DNA of 64,000 nt from Antilocapra americana (Eukaryota > Chordata > Mammalia > Artiodactyla > Antilocapridae), in NCBI GenBank assembly GCA_007570785.1, contig ML664175.1, forward strand, positions 11,447,441 through 11,511,440. Reading direction: 5' to 3'. How positions within the stretch are numbered: position 1 is the stretch's first letter; every line of letters begins with the position of its first letter. The notes beneath the pieces are model-generated. The model had not been told where the DNA came from. It did not search any database and worked only from the letters and a program-made list of their open reading frames with translations. Below are positions 1-9,987 of this stretch, in pieces. Both the position numbers and the translations under genes were made by a program.

Positions 1-281
1 GGTTTGACAGTAGAATCAATGATCTCCACAGTGCCCGTTAAAACACTGCTTGGTGATTAACGACTGGAATTATGAAGAGGAAATGTGCGTTTGGAAATTA
101 ACCCCAGAAAGTTTTTTTTTTTTTATGGAAAAAAGAAGTTCTCTTGTTCCAGGTACATGCACTCAAATCTTCTGCCTTTCCCAGTTTACAAATGGGTTTG
201 CCTAGGTCAGGTTCTTATCCAAGAAAACATCCATGTTTCAGAAGTCAGTAAGAGCCAAAAATCTTCAAAAAACAAACTCTT
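1..281. other. Unassigned sequence
   Basis: No repeat family or gene is recognised here. The stretch is AT-rich and has a run of about 14 T near 111-124. A 74-residue frame crosses it but resembles no known protein. Confidence 0.5.
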
Positions 282-472
282 GGGACTTCACTGGTTGTCC
301 AGTGGTTAAGACTTTGCCCTCCAAGTGTAAGGGTTCCATCCCTGATTGGGGACCTAAGATCCCACATGCCTCTTGGCCAAAAGAAAAAAACACATAAAAC
401 AGAAGCAATATTGTGACAAATTCAATAAAGACTTTAAAAATGATCCACATCAAAAAAAAATCTTTTAAAAAA
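282..472 (+). mobile_element. CHR-like tRNA-Glu SINE
   Basis: The element opens with the typical start of cetartiodactyl tRNA-derived SINEs (gggacttcactggttgtcc) and carries a decayed B box (gggttccatccc). A body typical of the CHR/BTALU type follows, and it ends in two A-rich runs. It differs from Bov-tA because it lacks the Bov-A half. I see no convincing target-site duplication, and the subfamily name is uncertain. Confidence 0.8.
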
Positions 473-1836
473 GTAATTATTTAGGAACTGGAATTGCAGC
501 ACTTCCCCTTCTCTCTTCCTTGTCAATGGCAAAATTTAGTAGACATGTTTTTTATCAAAGATAGAATTTCTCTATGAGTCCCTAACCAGTTGAGATCTCA
601 GAGTATGCCAAAGGTTGTAGAACTTTTCTAACCATCAACAGCCAGAGTTAATACTCAGCTGTTGAAAGGAATAAGTGGAGTAAAAGCATCATATTTAAAA
701 ACCCAATCTTAAAGATACAAAGTATTATTACTTTTAAATTGCTTACACACACACACACACTTGCCTTTTTTAAAAGTATGTCAGTGCTCAAAACTGTTGT
801 CATGTATAAAGAATTATAGCTTCCTGTTATAGAGAACGGTTCACAAGTTTTATTTAGCCACAGAACCTATTGTTCAAATAAAATCTGAATGTGGTATCCA
901 AAAGTCAACCAGAGCTGCTATAAATAGAAAGAGGCTGGGGAAGAGGAAGTAAGTTTCATCCTGCCTGTGATATCATCTTACTCCCCTAGTGCAGCCACTG
1001 AGGGGTGTCTGGAAAGAAACCCTGTCTATGCGGTGGGGGATCTTCAAAACACAAGTTGAAAACCACTGATAAGGGTTTGGGACAAGTTGTTGCTAAACAT
1101 TTGTATAAAAGTTTCCAGTATTGAAACTAGTAAAGGCCATGTTAATTCAATCTCAGGCAATTTGTCAAAGACATCTTAATAAATGAACTGAAGTTAAACG
1201 GAATTAACCTACTAAACATCACCCACAAAAAGATATTGTATGTCAAGTTGTATATAACTTCTCAAACTGAGAATTTTAGTTTTCTGAGATAACTTTATTT
1301 ATCACAATGTGTGGAGAGAAACCATGGTAGTCCTGGTCAGGCTTACTGGCTCTCTAAGTCTCTATAAAAATAAATCGGTACCTAATTGATGATAGGTAAA
1401 TGATATATAGACAGACAGGTAGATAGGTAAGTAGATATAGACTGATCGACCAAGCCCCAATCTCTTTCTTGATGCTGGAAACAAAGTAGCTCTTATTAAG
1501 TAGTCTCAAGGCTAACAAAAGAAGGCCCCCACAAAACTGAACATGAATAAGTGAACTGAATTAGATGAGAGAATTCACAGAACTGTGTGAGGATGTACAT
1601 GGTGTCCAAGCAGTCTTACACCCCATGGATACATTATGTATTTTGGGAACTTTAGGAATGCTTGCCTTTGTGTACAGAAATTTATTTGCTTAAATAATAA
1701 CAGCACTGGTAGCAAACGCTTGCATGTCATGTTAGAGGACACTAAGACATTTTCCTGGGTTACTAAAAGCATCCTGGGCTCTAGCACGCCCCCTGGTGCC
1801 TCAGAGCCTGGACATACTGCAGCCTCTTCCTCCTGT
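473..1836. other. Unassigned stretch with two microsatellites
   Basis: No gene or clear repeat family is seen. It holds a (CA)8 tract at 745-760 and a degenerate GATA/GACA-type tract at about 1391-1440. A decayed hAT-like end (gttgaaaaccactg) lies near 1056-1069, but I could not find its partner. A perfect MEF2-type motif (ctataaatag) at 919-928 is most likely chance. Confidence 0.45.
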
Positions 1837-2057
1837 GTGAGTGCTAAATTGCTTCAATGTTGTTCAGCTCTTTGCAGCTCCAAGGACTATAGCTCACCAG
1901 GCTCCTCGGTCCTTGGAATTCTCCAGGCAAGAATGATGGAGTGAGTTGCCATTTTCTTCTCCAGGGGATCTTCCCAACCCAGAGATAGAACCTGCATCTC
2001 TTATGTCTCCTGCATTGGCTGGTGATTTCTTTACCACTAGCGCCACATGGGAAGCAC
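1837..2057 (-). mobile_element. Bov-tA SINE
   Basis: On the minus strand this reads as a tRNA-Glu-like head (near 2057) followed by the Bov-A body. In plus orientation the landmarks are ccaggctcctcggtcc, ttctccaggcaagaat and gggatcttcccaaccca. The copy is moderately diverged, and the tRNA half at 1990-2057 has lost a clean B box. It is followed at once by two further Bov-A-like pieces. Confidence 0.88.
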
Positions 2058-2061
2058 TTAA

Positions 2062-2140
2062 AATGTGTTCAGTCATGTCCAACTCTCTGAGGTTCCATGG
2101 ACCATTGCCCACCCAGGAAAATTTTCTTGCCTGGATAATT
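2062..2140 (-). mobile_element. Partial Bov-A unit
   Basis: This is a short Bov-A fragment in reverse orientation, with landmarks gttcagtcatgtccaactct and ttcttgcctgg. It lacks a tRNA half and directly abuts the SINE at 1837-2057. It may be a broken dimer or a separate truncated insertion. Confidence 0.7.
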
Positions 2141-2192
2141 TTATTTTTTGAAGCAAATTCCAGATATGAAATAGGATGGTATTCATGGATAT

Positions 2193-2330
2193 TTTGGAGA
2201 AGGAAATGGCAACTCACTCCAGTATTCTTGCCTGGAGAATCCCAGGGACAGAGGAGCCTAGTGGGCTGTCATCTATGGGGTTGCACAGAGTTGGACACGA
2301 CTGAAGCGACTTAGCAGCAGCAGCAGCATG
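2193..2330 (+). mobile_element. Bov-A half with (CAG)n tail
   Basis: A Bov-A body in plus orientation runs from tggagaaggaaatggcaac to cgactgaagcgac. It ends in a (CAG)n-like tail at about 2314-2328, as seen in young Bov-tA copies. The tRNA head is missing, so it is 5'-truncated. It faces the two minus-strand units at 1837-2140, which makes an inverted arrangement. Confidence 0.85.
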
Positions 2331-3136
2331 GAAATTTAATATGTATATCTAAAAGATATGGATTCTCTTTAAAAAAACAAAATAACATTATCACACAAGA
2401 ATAATTATCAACAATTACTTAATATCATCAAATATCCATTCATACTTCACATTTCTAGTGAGAGTGTCCTTCAACTCCAGTTAATAACAATGTGGAATCT
2501 GTGAAGACCAAAAACAAGGGATTTACTCTGATATCTCAGAGAGACATGGGGATTTTGTAGAACAAGTTTATCTCAGTTCTGTACCCTTGTATCAGAGCCT
2601 TCTTTAAGCTTTCCACAAAATATTTACATTTTTATGCCAAAAGGAAAAGGCAATTACCTATTATTAAAAGTTGCCATCTGCCAGTAGTGAAATTATTTTT
2701 AGAAAGAGAGGAAGTCTTGAATTTACCTGGATTTTAGAAAAGATCTTTAGTGACTATTGTTACACCAAAAAATACATACTCCATAGGATGCTTACACTTT
2801 AAAAGCTGAAACACACTGTGAAAAGACATCCAAATATTTAACATCTATGCAGCCCTATGCAAGGGAATCACTGTAACAGACTAAGGTAAGTGAAAACCTG
2901 AAACTTCCTAAGCTGCTCCACTTGAGTAGTGGTGTTTGATGCTTCCTGTTTGTTGTTTGTTTATTTGTTTATACTTTTTGCCCAATGACTTCAGACCTTT
3001 GAAGATAAAAGCTAATAAAAAAGTGGCAGAATACTTTCCAACTTTTGTGTAAAGGAAATTACCTGTACCAAAGGAGATTTTCATGGCCCTCAGCTGGCAG
3101 ACCTCATCTGGTGATATACTGAGAATTGGATTCTAT
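2331..3136. other. Unassigned AT-rich sequence
   Basis: No gene or repeat family is recognised. It contains a degenerate (GTTT)n stretch at about 2949-2975. Confidence 0.45.
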
Positions 3137-3145
3137 TTAATAGAT

Positions 3146-3342
3146 AATGGGCTTCTCTTGTGGCTCAGCTGGTAAAGAATCTGCCTGCAATATGGGAGAC
3201 CTGGGTTTGATCCCTGGGTTGGGAAGATCCCCTGGAGAAGGGAACGGCTACCCCCTCTAGTATTCTGACCTGGAGAATTCCATGGTCTATATAGTCCATG
3301 AGGTTGCAAAGAGCCGGACACGATTAAGCGACTTTCACTCAC
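3146..3342 (+). mobile_element. Bov-tA SINE with 9-bp TSD
   Basis: This is a full-length Bov-tA: a tRNA-Glu half with A box (tggctcagctggtaaagaat) and B box (gggtttgatccc), then a Bov-A body ending near gcgactttcac. The repeat ttaatagat at 3137-3145 recurs at 3343-3351 as a perfect target-site duplication. Confidence 0.93.
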
Positions 3343-3574
3343 TTAATAGATGATATAATTATAGCCCAAAAGGCCTCTGTGGATCAAGGAGAAAAGAGGA
3401 CCATATAGAAGACCATCTAGGAGCCTGTTCCTAGCCTGGAGTCAAGAGCAGGGAGTAGAGGTTCTGTGACTGAACCACTGACCTTTGGAGCAATACCATG
3501 AAGGGAGCCTGTGGAATCACAGGCTGGTGGCTAGCTCTCAAGAGGCCAGGCTCTACAGACAACCAGAACGAATT

Positions 3575-3720
3575 CCACTGCAGAATAGCTATGTGACCCT
3601 CTAAACCTCAGCCTCTTTGTCCATAAAATAGGAATGATACTAGCGCTTGCTTTCTATGTACTGTTGAAAGTATTAAGAAAATGCCTGTGAAACATTATAA
3701 CATAGAGCCTAGAATTAACT
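3575..3720 (-). repeat. MIR fragment
   Basis: The stretch matches the conserved part of the ancient tRNA-derived SINE MIR as seen in reverse complement: aacctcagcctctttgtcc, ataaaataggaatgatac, and an ending that resembles the MIR tail. It is old and diverged, with no TSD. Confidence 0.6.
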
Positions 3721-3792
3721 TTCTTCTTCATAAGTGTTGGCTAATTCTATTATTATTTCAAGTTTACAAATTCAGCTCTATATCTGCTTTCT

Positions 3793-4011
3793 TTAGTTGC
3801 TTCAGTTGTGTCCAACTCTTTGCAACCCTATGGAGTATAGCCTGCCAGGCTCCTCTGTCCATGGGATTCTCCAGGCAAGAACACCAGAGTGGGTTGCCAT
3901 GTCCTTCTCCAGAGAATCTTACCAACCCAGGGATCTAATGGGGATCTATGTTTCTTATGTCTCCTGCATTGGCAGGCAGGATTTTTACCACTAGTGCCAC
4001 CTAGGAAGTCC
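3793..4011 (-). mobile_element. Bov-tA SINE
   Basis: A reverse-oriented Bov-tA. The Bov-A body (gtccaactctttgcaaccct, ttctccaggcaagaacacc) is followed by a diverged tRNA half that ends at ccacctaggaagtccc. The region around the B box carries a short insertion or rearrangement near 3935-3960. Confidence 0.88.
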
Positions 4012-4191
4012 CATTAAAAAAGGTGATGAAGAAAAATCTCCAGGAGTATAAATTTGCTGACAAATAATCCAAGTCATGTGACTGACTTAGATATGACAAT
4101 TCTTTTCATATACGTGGGTGCAAGCAACTTGCACAGGGCCATGCTTAGTTCATGAATTACAGAGTCTAGATTCAATTAAGAAGCTAATCAA

Positions 4192-4745
4192 ATCACTTAG
4201 TTGCCTAATAGAGCTATCAAATTTATAAGAAAATTTACCAAAATAAAAATGATTTACATATTTAATGTGATTCCCACCAAAGTTTCAGCATGTTTTTTTG
4301 GTAGAAATTGACAAGCTGGTTCTAAAAGATATATGCAAAAGTAAAGGAACTAAAAGACCCAAAGTAAACTTGAAAAAGAGGAACAAAGTTAGAGGACTTA
4401 TACTAGATAATTTGAAGACTTTCTATAAAGCTGTGGTAATCAAGGGAGTATGCTATTGGCATAACGAGGGACAAGTATATAAATGGAACAGAATAGAGGA
4501 TTCAGACTTTGACCCATGCTTATGCAGTAAGTTAATTTTCAATAAAGAGCATGCAGTCCTATAGAAAAAGAAAACTGTTTTCAGCAAGTGGTACTGAACA
4601 ACTAGGAAAAAAGGAAACCTTGACTCCTACATCAAGGTAACCCAATGCATAAAAAAATAATTCAAGATGGATCACAGGCTTCAGAATAAAAAGTAAAACT
4701 ATAAAGCTTCTAGAGAAAAACATGGGAGGATATACTGTCATCTTA
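4192..4745 (+). mobile_element. Old L1 ORF2 fragment (downstream part)
   Basis: The sequence corresponds to the L1 ORF2 region just after the reverse-transcriptase core. It includes gacaagctggttctaaaaga, the stretch equivalent to 'tactggcataag...atagaacagaatagagag', and the 'actataaagcttctagagaaaaacat' block. A frame of 88 codons at 4298-4564 survives. No TSD is seen. It is followed by an L1 piece that normally lies upstream of it. Confidence 0.75.
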
Positions 4746-4990
4746 ATAGAAGTAGGAAAATCATTTGACAAAAATTCAAAACACTTTTATTAGAAGAACA
4801 CTCAACAAAGTAGTAATAGAAGGGAACTTCTTTAGTGGGATAAAGGGCATCTATAAGAAAAAAAACCCCACAAAGCAACATGACACTTAATGGTGAAAGA
4901 CTAATATCTCCTCCTCCCCATCCCCCGCCCCGCCGCCCAAAGATCAGGATCAAGACAAGGATGTCCACTCTGGTATATCTATTCAACATT
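4746..4990 (+). mobile_element. L1 ORF2 fragment (reverse-transcriptase region)
   Basis: Landmarks match the L1 RT region: a 'catttgacaaaaattcaaaac' block, 'cttaatggtgaaagactaa', and 'gatcaggatcaagacaagga'. In an intact L1 this block precedes the sequence seen at 4192-4745, so the order here is reversed. A C-rich insertion or tract sits inside it at 4909-4938. Confidence 0.7.
4916..4938 (-). other. G-quadruplex-type motif
   Basis: On the minus strand four G runs of 3, 4, 5 and 4 bases are separated by loops of 4, 1 and 2 bases, matching the usual G3+N1-7 pattern. It lies inside an AT-rich L1 fragment whose consensus has no such tract. Formation in the cell is not shown. Confidence 0.6.
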
Positions 4991-5011
4991 TTATTGGGGG
5001 TAGACTATTAA

Positions 5012-5152
5012 ACAAGGTGCCAACACCTTGATTTTGGTGAATCCATGAGGGATTTGTGACCTACGAAACTGTAAGATAAAAAAATTCTATTGTTTAAAGC
5101 CACTAAGTTGGTGCTAAAATATAACAGTAGCCACAGAAAATTAATACAGATG
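5012..5152 (+). mobile_element. MLT1-type (MaLR) LTR 3' part
   Basis: The segment carries the conserved 3' portion of MLT1-class LTRs: gccaacaccttgattttgg, a 'tgtgacctacgaaactgtaa' block, 'aagccactaagttggt', and the terminal 'cagtagccacag...ttaatacaga'. Only the last ~140 bp of the LTR is present. It separates two L1 blocks. Confidence 0.7.
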
Positions 5153-6955
5153 GTTAACATTCCCAAACGCTTCCAAGGCAATCTTGAAAAGGAATAAAGT
5201 CAGAGAACTCACAATTCCTAGTTTTACAACAGAGTACAGAGCTGCAGAAATCAAAACAGTGTGGATAAAGACAGACATAAAATATTGGAATCAAACTGAG
5301 AGTCCAGAAATAAACCTCCACATTCACAGTCAACTGATTTTCAGCCAGGGTACCTAGATAATTCAATGGAGAAAAGAATGGTCTTTTCAACAAGTGGTGC
5401 TGGAACAACTGGATATCCTATATATCCACATGCAAAAGATATATGTGGATCAATAGCTTATAAGATGGGCTTCCCTGGTAGCTCAGCTGGTAAAGAATTC
5501 ACCTGCAATGCAGGAGACCCCGGTTCAATTCCTCGGTCAGCAATATCCCCTGGAGAAGGAATAAGCTACCCACTCCTGTACTCTTGGGCTTCCCTGGTAG
5601 CTCAGATGGTAAAGAATCTGCCCGCAATGCAGGAAATGTGGGTTCAATCCCTGGAAGATCCCTGGAGAAGGAAATGGGAACCCTCTCCAGTATTCTTGCC
5701 TAGGTAATCCCCATGGACAGAGAAGCCTGGCAGGCTACAGTCCATGGGGTAGCAAAGAGTCAGACATGACTGTGCAGCTAAGCACAGCACAGCACACCTT
5801 ATAAGATATACAAAAATTAATTCACAATGGATCAAAGTCTCTAAATGTAAGAGCTAAAACTATAAAAATCTTGAAAGAAAACATAGGCATAAAACTTTGT
5901 GACTTTGGATTTGACAGTGGTTTATATCAAAAACATAATCAACAGCAAAAAATGACAGAATGAACTTCATCAAAATTAATTTCTGTGCTTCAAGATCACA
6001 ATAAAGTGGAAGGACAATCTACAGAATGGATAAAACCACTTGCAATCATATATCTTATAAGGAACTTTTATACATAGTATTTAAAAAAACTATTTCAATT
6101 TAACAATAAAAGGACAAATAAGCAAATTTTAAGAGCAAAGAGTTTAAACAGACATTCCTCCAAAGAAGACACATAAATGGCCTATAAGCACATAGAAAGA
6201 TGATCAAAATAATTAGCCATTAGGAAATACAAGTCAAAACCACAGTGAAACGCCACCTACTTTGCTGGCTTTAGTAAAAAAAGGGCTGATAATAACAAGT
6301 ATTGGTGAGGATGTACATAAAATAGACCCTTCATGTAATGCTGGTAGAAACATGGAATGGTACAGTTGCTTTGGGACAGTCCTCAGTAACTAAGCAAAGT
6401 TAACAAAAGACTCAGGAATTCACTCCCAAGTCCATATTCAAGAGAACTGAAAATTAATGGCCACACAAAAACTTATAAATACATATTTAAAGGAAGCATA
6501 ATCCTTAATGGCCAAAAGGCAACCCAAATGTCCATCATCTGATGAATGGACAAATTAAATGTGATATCTCTATACAATAGAATATTATTCAGCAATACAA
6601 AAGGAATGAAATACTGATACATGTCACAACATGGATGAACCTCGGAAACAATTTACTAAGTGAGAGAAACTAGAAACAAAAGGCCACATATAGAATGATT
6701 TCATTTGTGTGCAATGTCCAGAGTAGGCAAATCTATGAAGGCAGAAAGTAGATTTTTCAGCCCACAGTTGACAGGGGCTGGGAGGAGAGGAAATGGAGAG
6801 TGACTGCTAATAGTTACCAGGTTTCTTTTGGAGGAAATGAAACTGTTTTGGAATTAGATGTACCACTCTGTGAATAATCTAAAAACCACTGAATTGTACC
6901 CCATAAAAGAGTGAATTTTATGGAATGCAAATCATTTTTCAATAAAACAGAATGT
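5153..6955 (+). mobile_element. L1MA-like 3' portion, split by a SINE dimer
   Basis: This is a long 3' part of an old L1 running from late ORF2 (gtccagaaataaacc, ttcaacaagtggtgctggaa) through the ORF2 C-terminus to the 3' UTR. The UTR end reads gaattgtacc, gagtgaattttatgg, tttttcaataaaac. The element is interrupted at 5467-5797, and its sequence resumes across that insertion. Frames are broken throughout, so it is inactive. Confidence 0.82.
5467..5797 (+). mobile_element. Dimeric Bov-tA SINE nested in L1, 10-bp TSD
   Basis: Two head-to-tail units are present. The first (5467-5586) has a full tRNA half but stops inside the Bov-A body. The second (5587-5797) is complete, ending in a degenerate gcacagcacagcac tail. 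The pair is flanked by one perfect duplication, cttataagat, at 5457-5466 and 5798-5807. The two units therefore entered together as one dimer. Both tRNA halves keep recognisable A and B boxes. Confidence 0.93.
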
Positions 6956-6959
6956 TATG

Positions 6960-7300
6960 ACCATCTGAAGAACAATCTGGAAGCACTTAGTGATACTAAA
7001 TATGTGTATCCCTATGATTCAGCGATCTCACTCCTGTCTAAATACTTCTGATCATCAGATGCATAGGGGTATATACATGGAGATGTTTATTATGTTGTTT
7101 TTGGCAGCAGGATGTTAGAAATAATCTGAAGGTCCATCACTAGGGAAACAGATAGATAAAATGGGGTGAATGTATACTATCAAACATCACGCAGCTGTAA
7201 GCAGCAATGAGCCAGATGGACATTTGCACTATAAATAGATCATGCAAACAGTGAATAATAAAAAGAAACAGAACAAGACCTGTAGCAAGCACCATTTATG
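6960..7300 (+). mobile_element. Very old L1-type fragment
   Basis: Blocks resemble the L1 region near the ORF2 C-terminus and 3' UTR (aacaatctggaagc, gatctcactcct, ggtccatcactagggaaacaga). Divergence is high and both ends are uncertain. It follows the L1MA-like element directly. Confidence 0.5.
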
Positions 7301-8870
7301 TAAACTGAAAATACATAAATACAATATATTCTTCAGTGATGCCTGCAAATGCAAGAATATAGCATTTTGGAATGGCCACAGTGGTAGGAGGGCGGAGTGA
7401 GAGTAATGATTCAGGAGAAAGGGGGAAAATAATAAAACAGAAGCAAAGCCAAAGACATGCTAATGTTGATAATGTGCCATGACTGAAAAGTATAAATAGC
7501 TCAACTCTCTGCCCTTGAGGTCCAAAGAGACAAAGAGAAAGAGGACGATAGGAAAGGGGGTGGATGAGGGGCACAGGAGGGCAGAAAGAAACTAGATCAG
7601 ATGCCCTCCAAATTCTAACATTTTCTCCAAAAGGTGGGATTGTGATGGGGTTTATTTCTCCACTTCTTAAAAAATTTTTTTAATATTTTTTAGTTTTGAA
7701 TGATTTAAAAATGGCAGGAGTCTTAGATGGCTTTTGAGTGACATTTAAGGGCACCTTGATGGTACAGACAACCATAGAATTACAACCGGTACCATTCCCG
7801 TGGGTCATTAAAGTGGATTAAAAATGACTGCCCTGTGAAGTGTAACCTATCACTGCCTCTGTCCATTCTTATCAGATCTGTCCTAGCCTTGAATTGACAT
7901 TTTGAGTACTCAGAGAGTCATCAGTGACCTGGATCCCACCCAGTTGTAGTTAAGTACCGTCATTCTGCTGAAAGAAAGGCATCTGATAGATTTCTGACTG
8001 ACCTCACAATAAGGTTATCTTACAAAAGGCTCAAAAATGAGTAAGAAGAAGGGCTGCCCAGGATTTTATTCAGGACCAGTTGGGAGAACTGAATGGGGTG
8101 GGCAAGCATTAGGAATCTTGGAAATTCTCTTGGAAGATACCTTAGTACCTTGCCTGGCTCTCTGCTGGGGTAGCCCAGTAACCCAGCACTGCTGAACCAC
8201 CTGATTCTAGAATCAACTCAAACCCAAGATCTGGTACCACAAAATTAGAGATGGGTTTGTACTTGCTGGTGTCTCACTGTGTTGGCCTGGTGCCACTTGG
8301 TAACCAGATCCTTCTTACTATTATCCTGTTTTATTTCTCTTCTGGATGCTCTAGTTTCCCCATGACTAGGATGCTCCCCAGTTTCTCCAAGTCCTGCTCC
8401 CTAACCCTAGATTGCATGATTTCTTGCTGTTGACTGATTTTCTACTCCATTTTGGAAGACCTAAAGGATCTCAAGGTCTGGTCTTAGAGGTGATGACAGA
8501 AAGGATGGCCCCAATGAGTCTGTGTGACGGCAGATGGAGTCCCAAAAGAGTTGAGCCTTAAGAAACATGCTGAGGCTAAAATAGGTTCAAGTTGGGCAAA
8601 GGGATGGGGCCACATTTTAATCAATGTTTTGAGCAAGAAGAACAAAGAAAGAGACAGGCCCTCAGCTTTGGGCAGATGGTTCAAGTTAACAGACAGCAAG
8701 TAGAAAGCAGTGCTATCTTTATTTTTATTATATTCTTCAACACAGTGCCATAAGACTAGGGATAGGCATGTGTTATACAAATTTTCAGAAAACAGAAAGA
8801 GGTCAGTTTTAGAAACTACAGATTGAGTTACTTATTGTCACAATTAAAGAAAAAAAAAACTAACAGTCAT
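7301..8870. other. Unassigned sequence
   Basis: I recognise no gene or repeat family with confidence. Frames of 60-98 codons occur on both strands but look random. The first few hundred bases may continue the old L1 at 6960-7300. Confidence 0.4.
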
Positions 8871-8875
8871 GAAAC

Positions 8876-9300
8876 TCAACATGTGTTGACTTAGTACATG
8901 CCAGGCATAATGTTGTCTGCTTTCGACATATTATTTCATTTTAATCATCACACCAAAATCATGAAGAAAGTATTATTATTCTCAGATAAGGAAACTGAGG
9001 CTCAGAGCAAGTGAGTAACTTGCTTTGCTTGTGTGTGCTTGTGATTAGTCACTCAGTTGTGTCTTACTCTTTCGGCCCTGTGCCAGGCTCCTCTATCCAT
9101 GGAATATTTTTCAGGCAAGCATACTGGACGGGGTTGCCATTTTCTCCTTCAGGGGATCTTCCCAACCCATAGATTGAACCCAAGTCTCTGGTGTCTCCTG
9201 CATTGCAGGCAGGTTTTTTACCCACTGAGCCATCAGGGAAGTCCTAACTTGCCTTAGTTCACAGCAAAAATAGCCAGGATTTCAAACCAGGTGTTTGACA
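8876..9300 (+). repeat. MIR, split by a Bov-tA
   Basis: The left part (8876-9023) shows the MIR core: gttgacttagtacatgccaggc, ttatttcattttaatc, and gataaggaaactgaggctcagag. The right part (9245-9300) continues with the MIR 3' portion. The interruption is the SINE at 9024-9244. Confidence 0.82.
9024..9244 (-). mobile_element. Bov-tA SINE inserted in MIR
   Basis: A reverse-oriented Bov-tA with Bov-A body (gtgccaggctcctctatcc, ttcaggggatcttcccaac) and tRNA half ending in actgagccatcagggaagtcc. The target duplication taacttgc appears at 9016-9023 and 9245-9252. The insertion splits a MIR whose two parts flank it. Confidence 0.9.
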
Positions 9301-9973
9301 ACAAAACTTGTACTCTTCAAATTCTAAAACAGATTGCTCGTGACATGGAGGAAATAAAGTGGTGTCCATTAGGAGTCCACATGAGTTGATTAACAGCAGC
9401 CAGTAATGTCAGACTAAATTGGAAAGTTTTACCCAGAAAATTCAGGAAAAGGCTAGAGGCCAGATATCCCTTGACTCAGTAAGGCACAGGGTCTGCAATG
9501 TCATTGTGAATCGAAAGAAGAAAAGCAGCTTGGTAGACAACAGATTAAACAGACTTGTAGCTGGTTTGATCATTTCCTAAAAGTGCTCCTCAATCAACAA
9601 AACAAAACTACTGAGCAGAAGAACATTAGTGCCCTGCCAAGGGACCCTGAGTTTGCCCTGTCCTAGTCAACCATTTTATTAATGACTTGCCTAAAATATG
9701 TATGGCATGTGTTAACTTGCAGAGGACACTAGGGATAATTATTACACTGGATGACCGATTTGAAGAGATTTTTTAGCTGAAATGTCCATTTCCTAAAAGT
9801 GTTGTTCAATTAATGTATATGAATCTACTCAGAAGATCTTTGGTGCCTTGAAAACTGATTGATATTGCCTGGTCCTATTCATCAATTTATCAATAATTTT
9901 GATAAAATATGTATAACATGTTTGTCAAATTGCAGAGGACACAAGGAATAATTATTGTAATAGATGACAGAAC
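9301..9973. other. Unassigned sequence with an internal repeat
   Basis: No family is recognised. Two stretches are similar to each other: 9576-9758 (tttcctaaaagtgctcctcaat ... gaggacactagggataatta) and 9790-9960 (tttcctaaaagtgttgttcaat ... gaggacacaaggaataatta). This suggests an old local duplication of about 180 bp. Confidence 0.5.
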
Positions 9974-9987
9974 TAAAATTTGTTCTA

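Noticed and set aside
919..928. MEF2/TATA-like motif ctataaatag (also at 7229-7238)
   Set aside because: Ten-base AT-rich motifs recur by chance in 64 kb of AT-rich DNA, and no promoter context is seen.
3146..3220. tRNA-like sequence with A and B boxes
   Set aside because: It is the tRNA-Glu-derived head of a Bov-tA SINE, not a tRNA gene. The same applies to every A/B-box match in the window.
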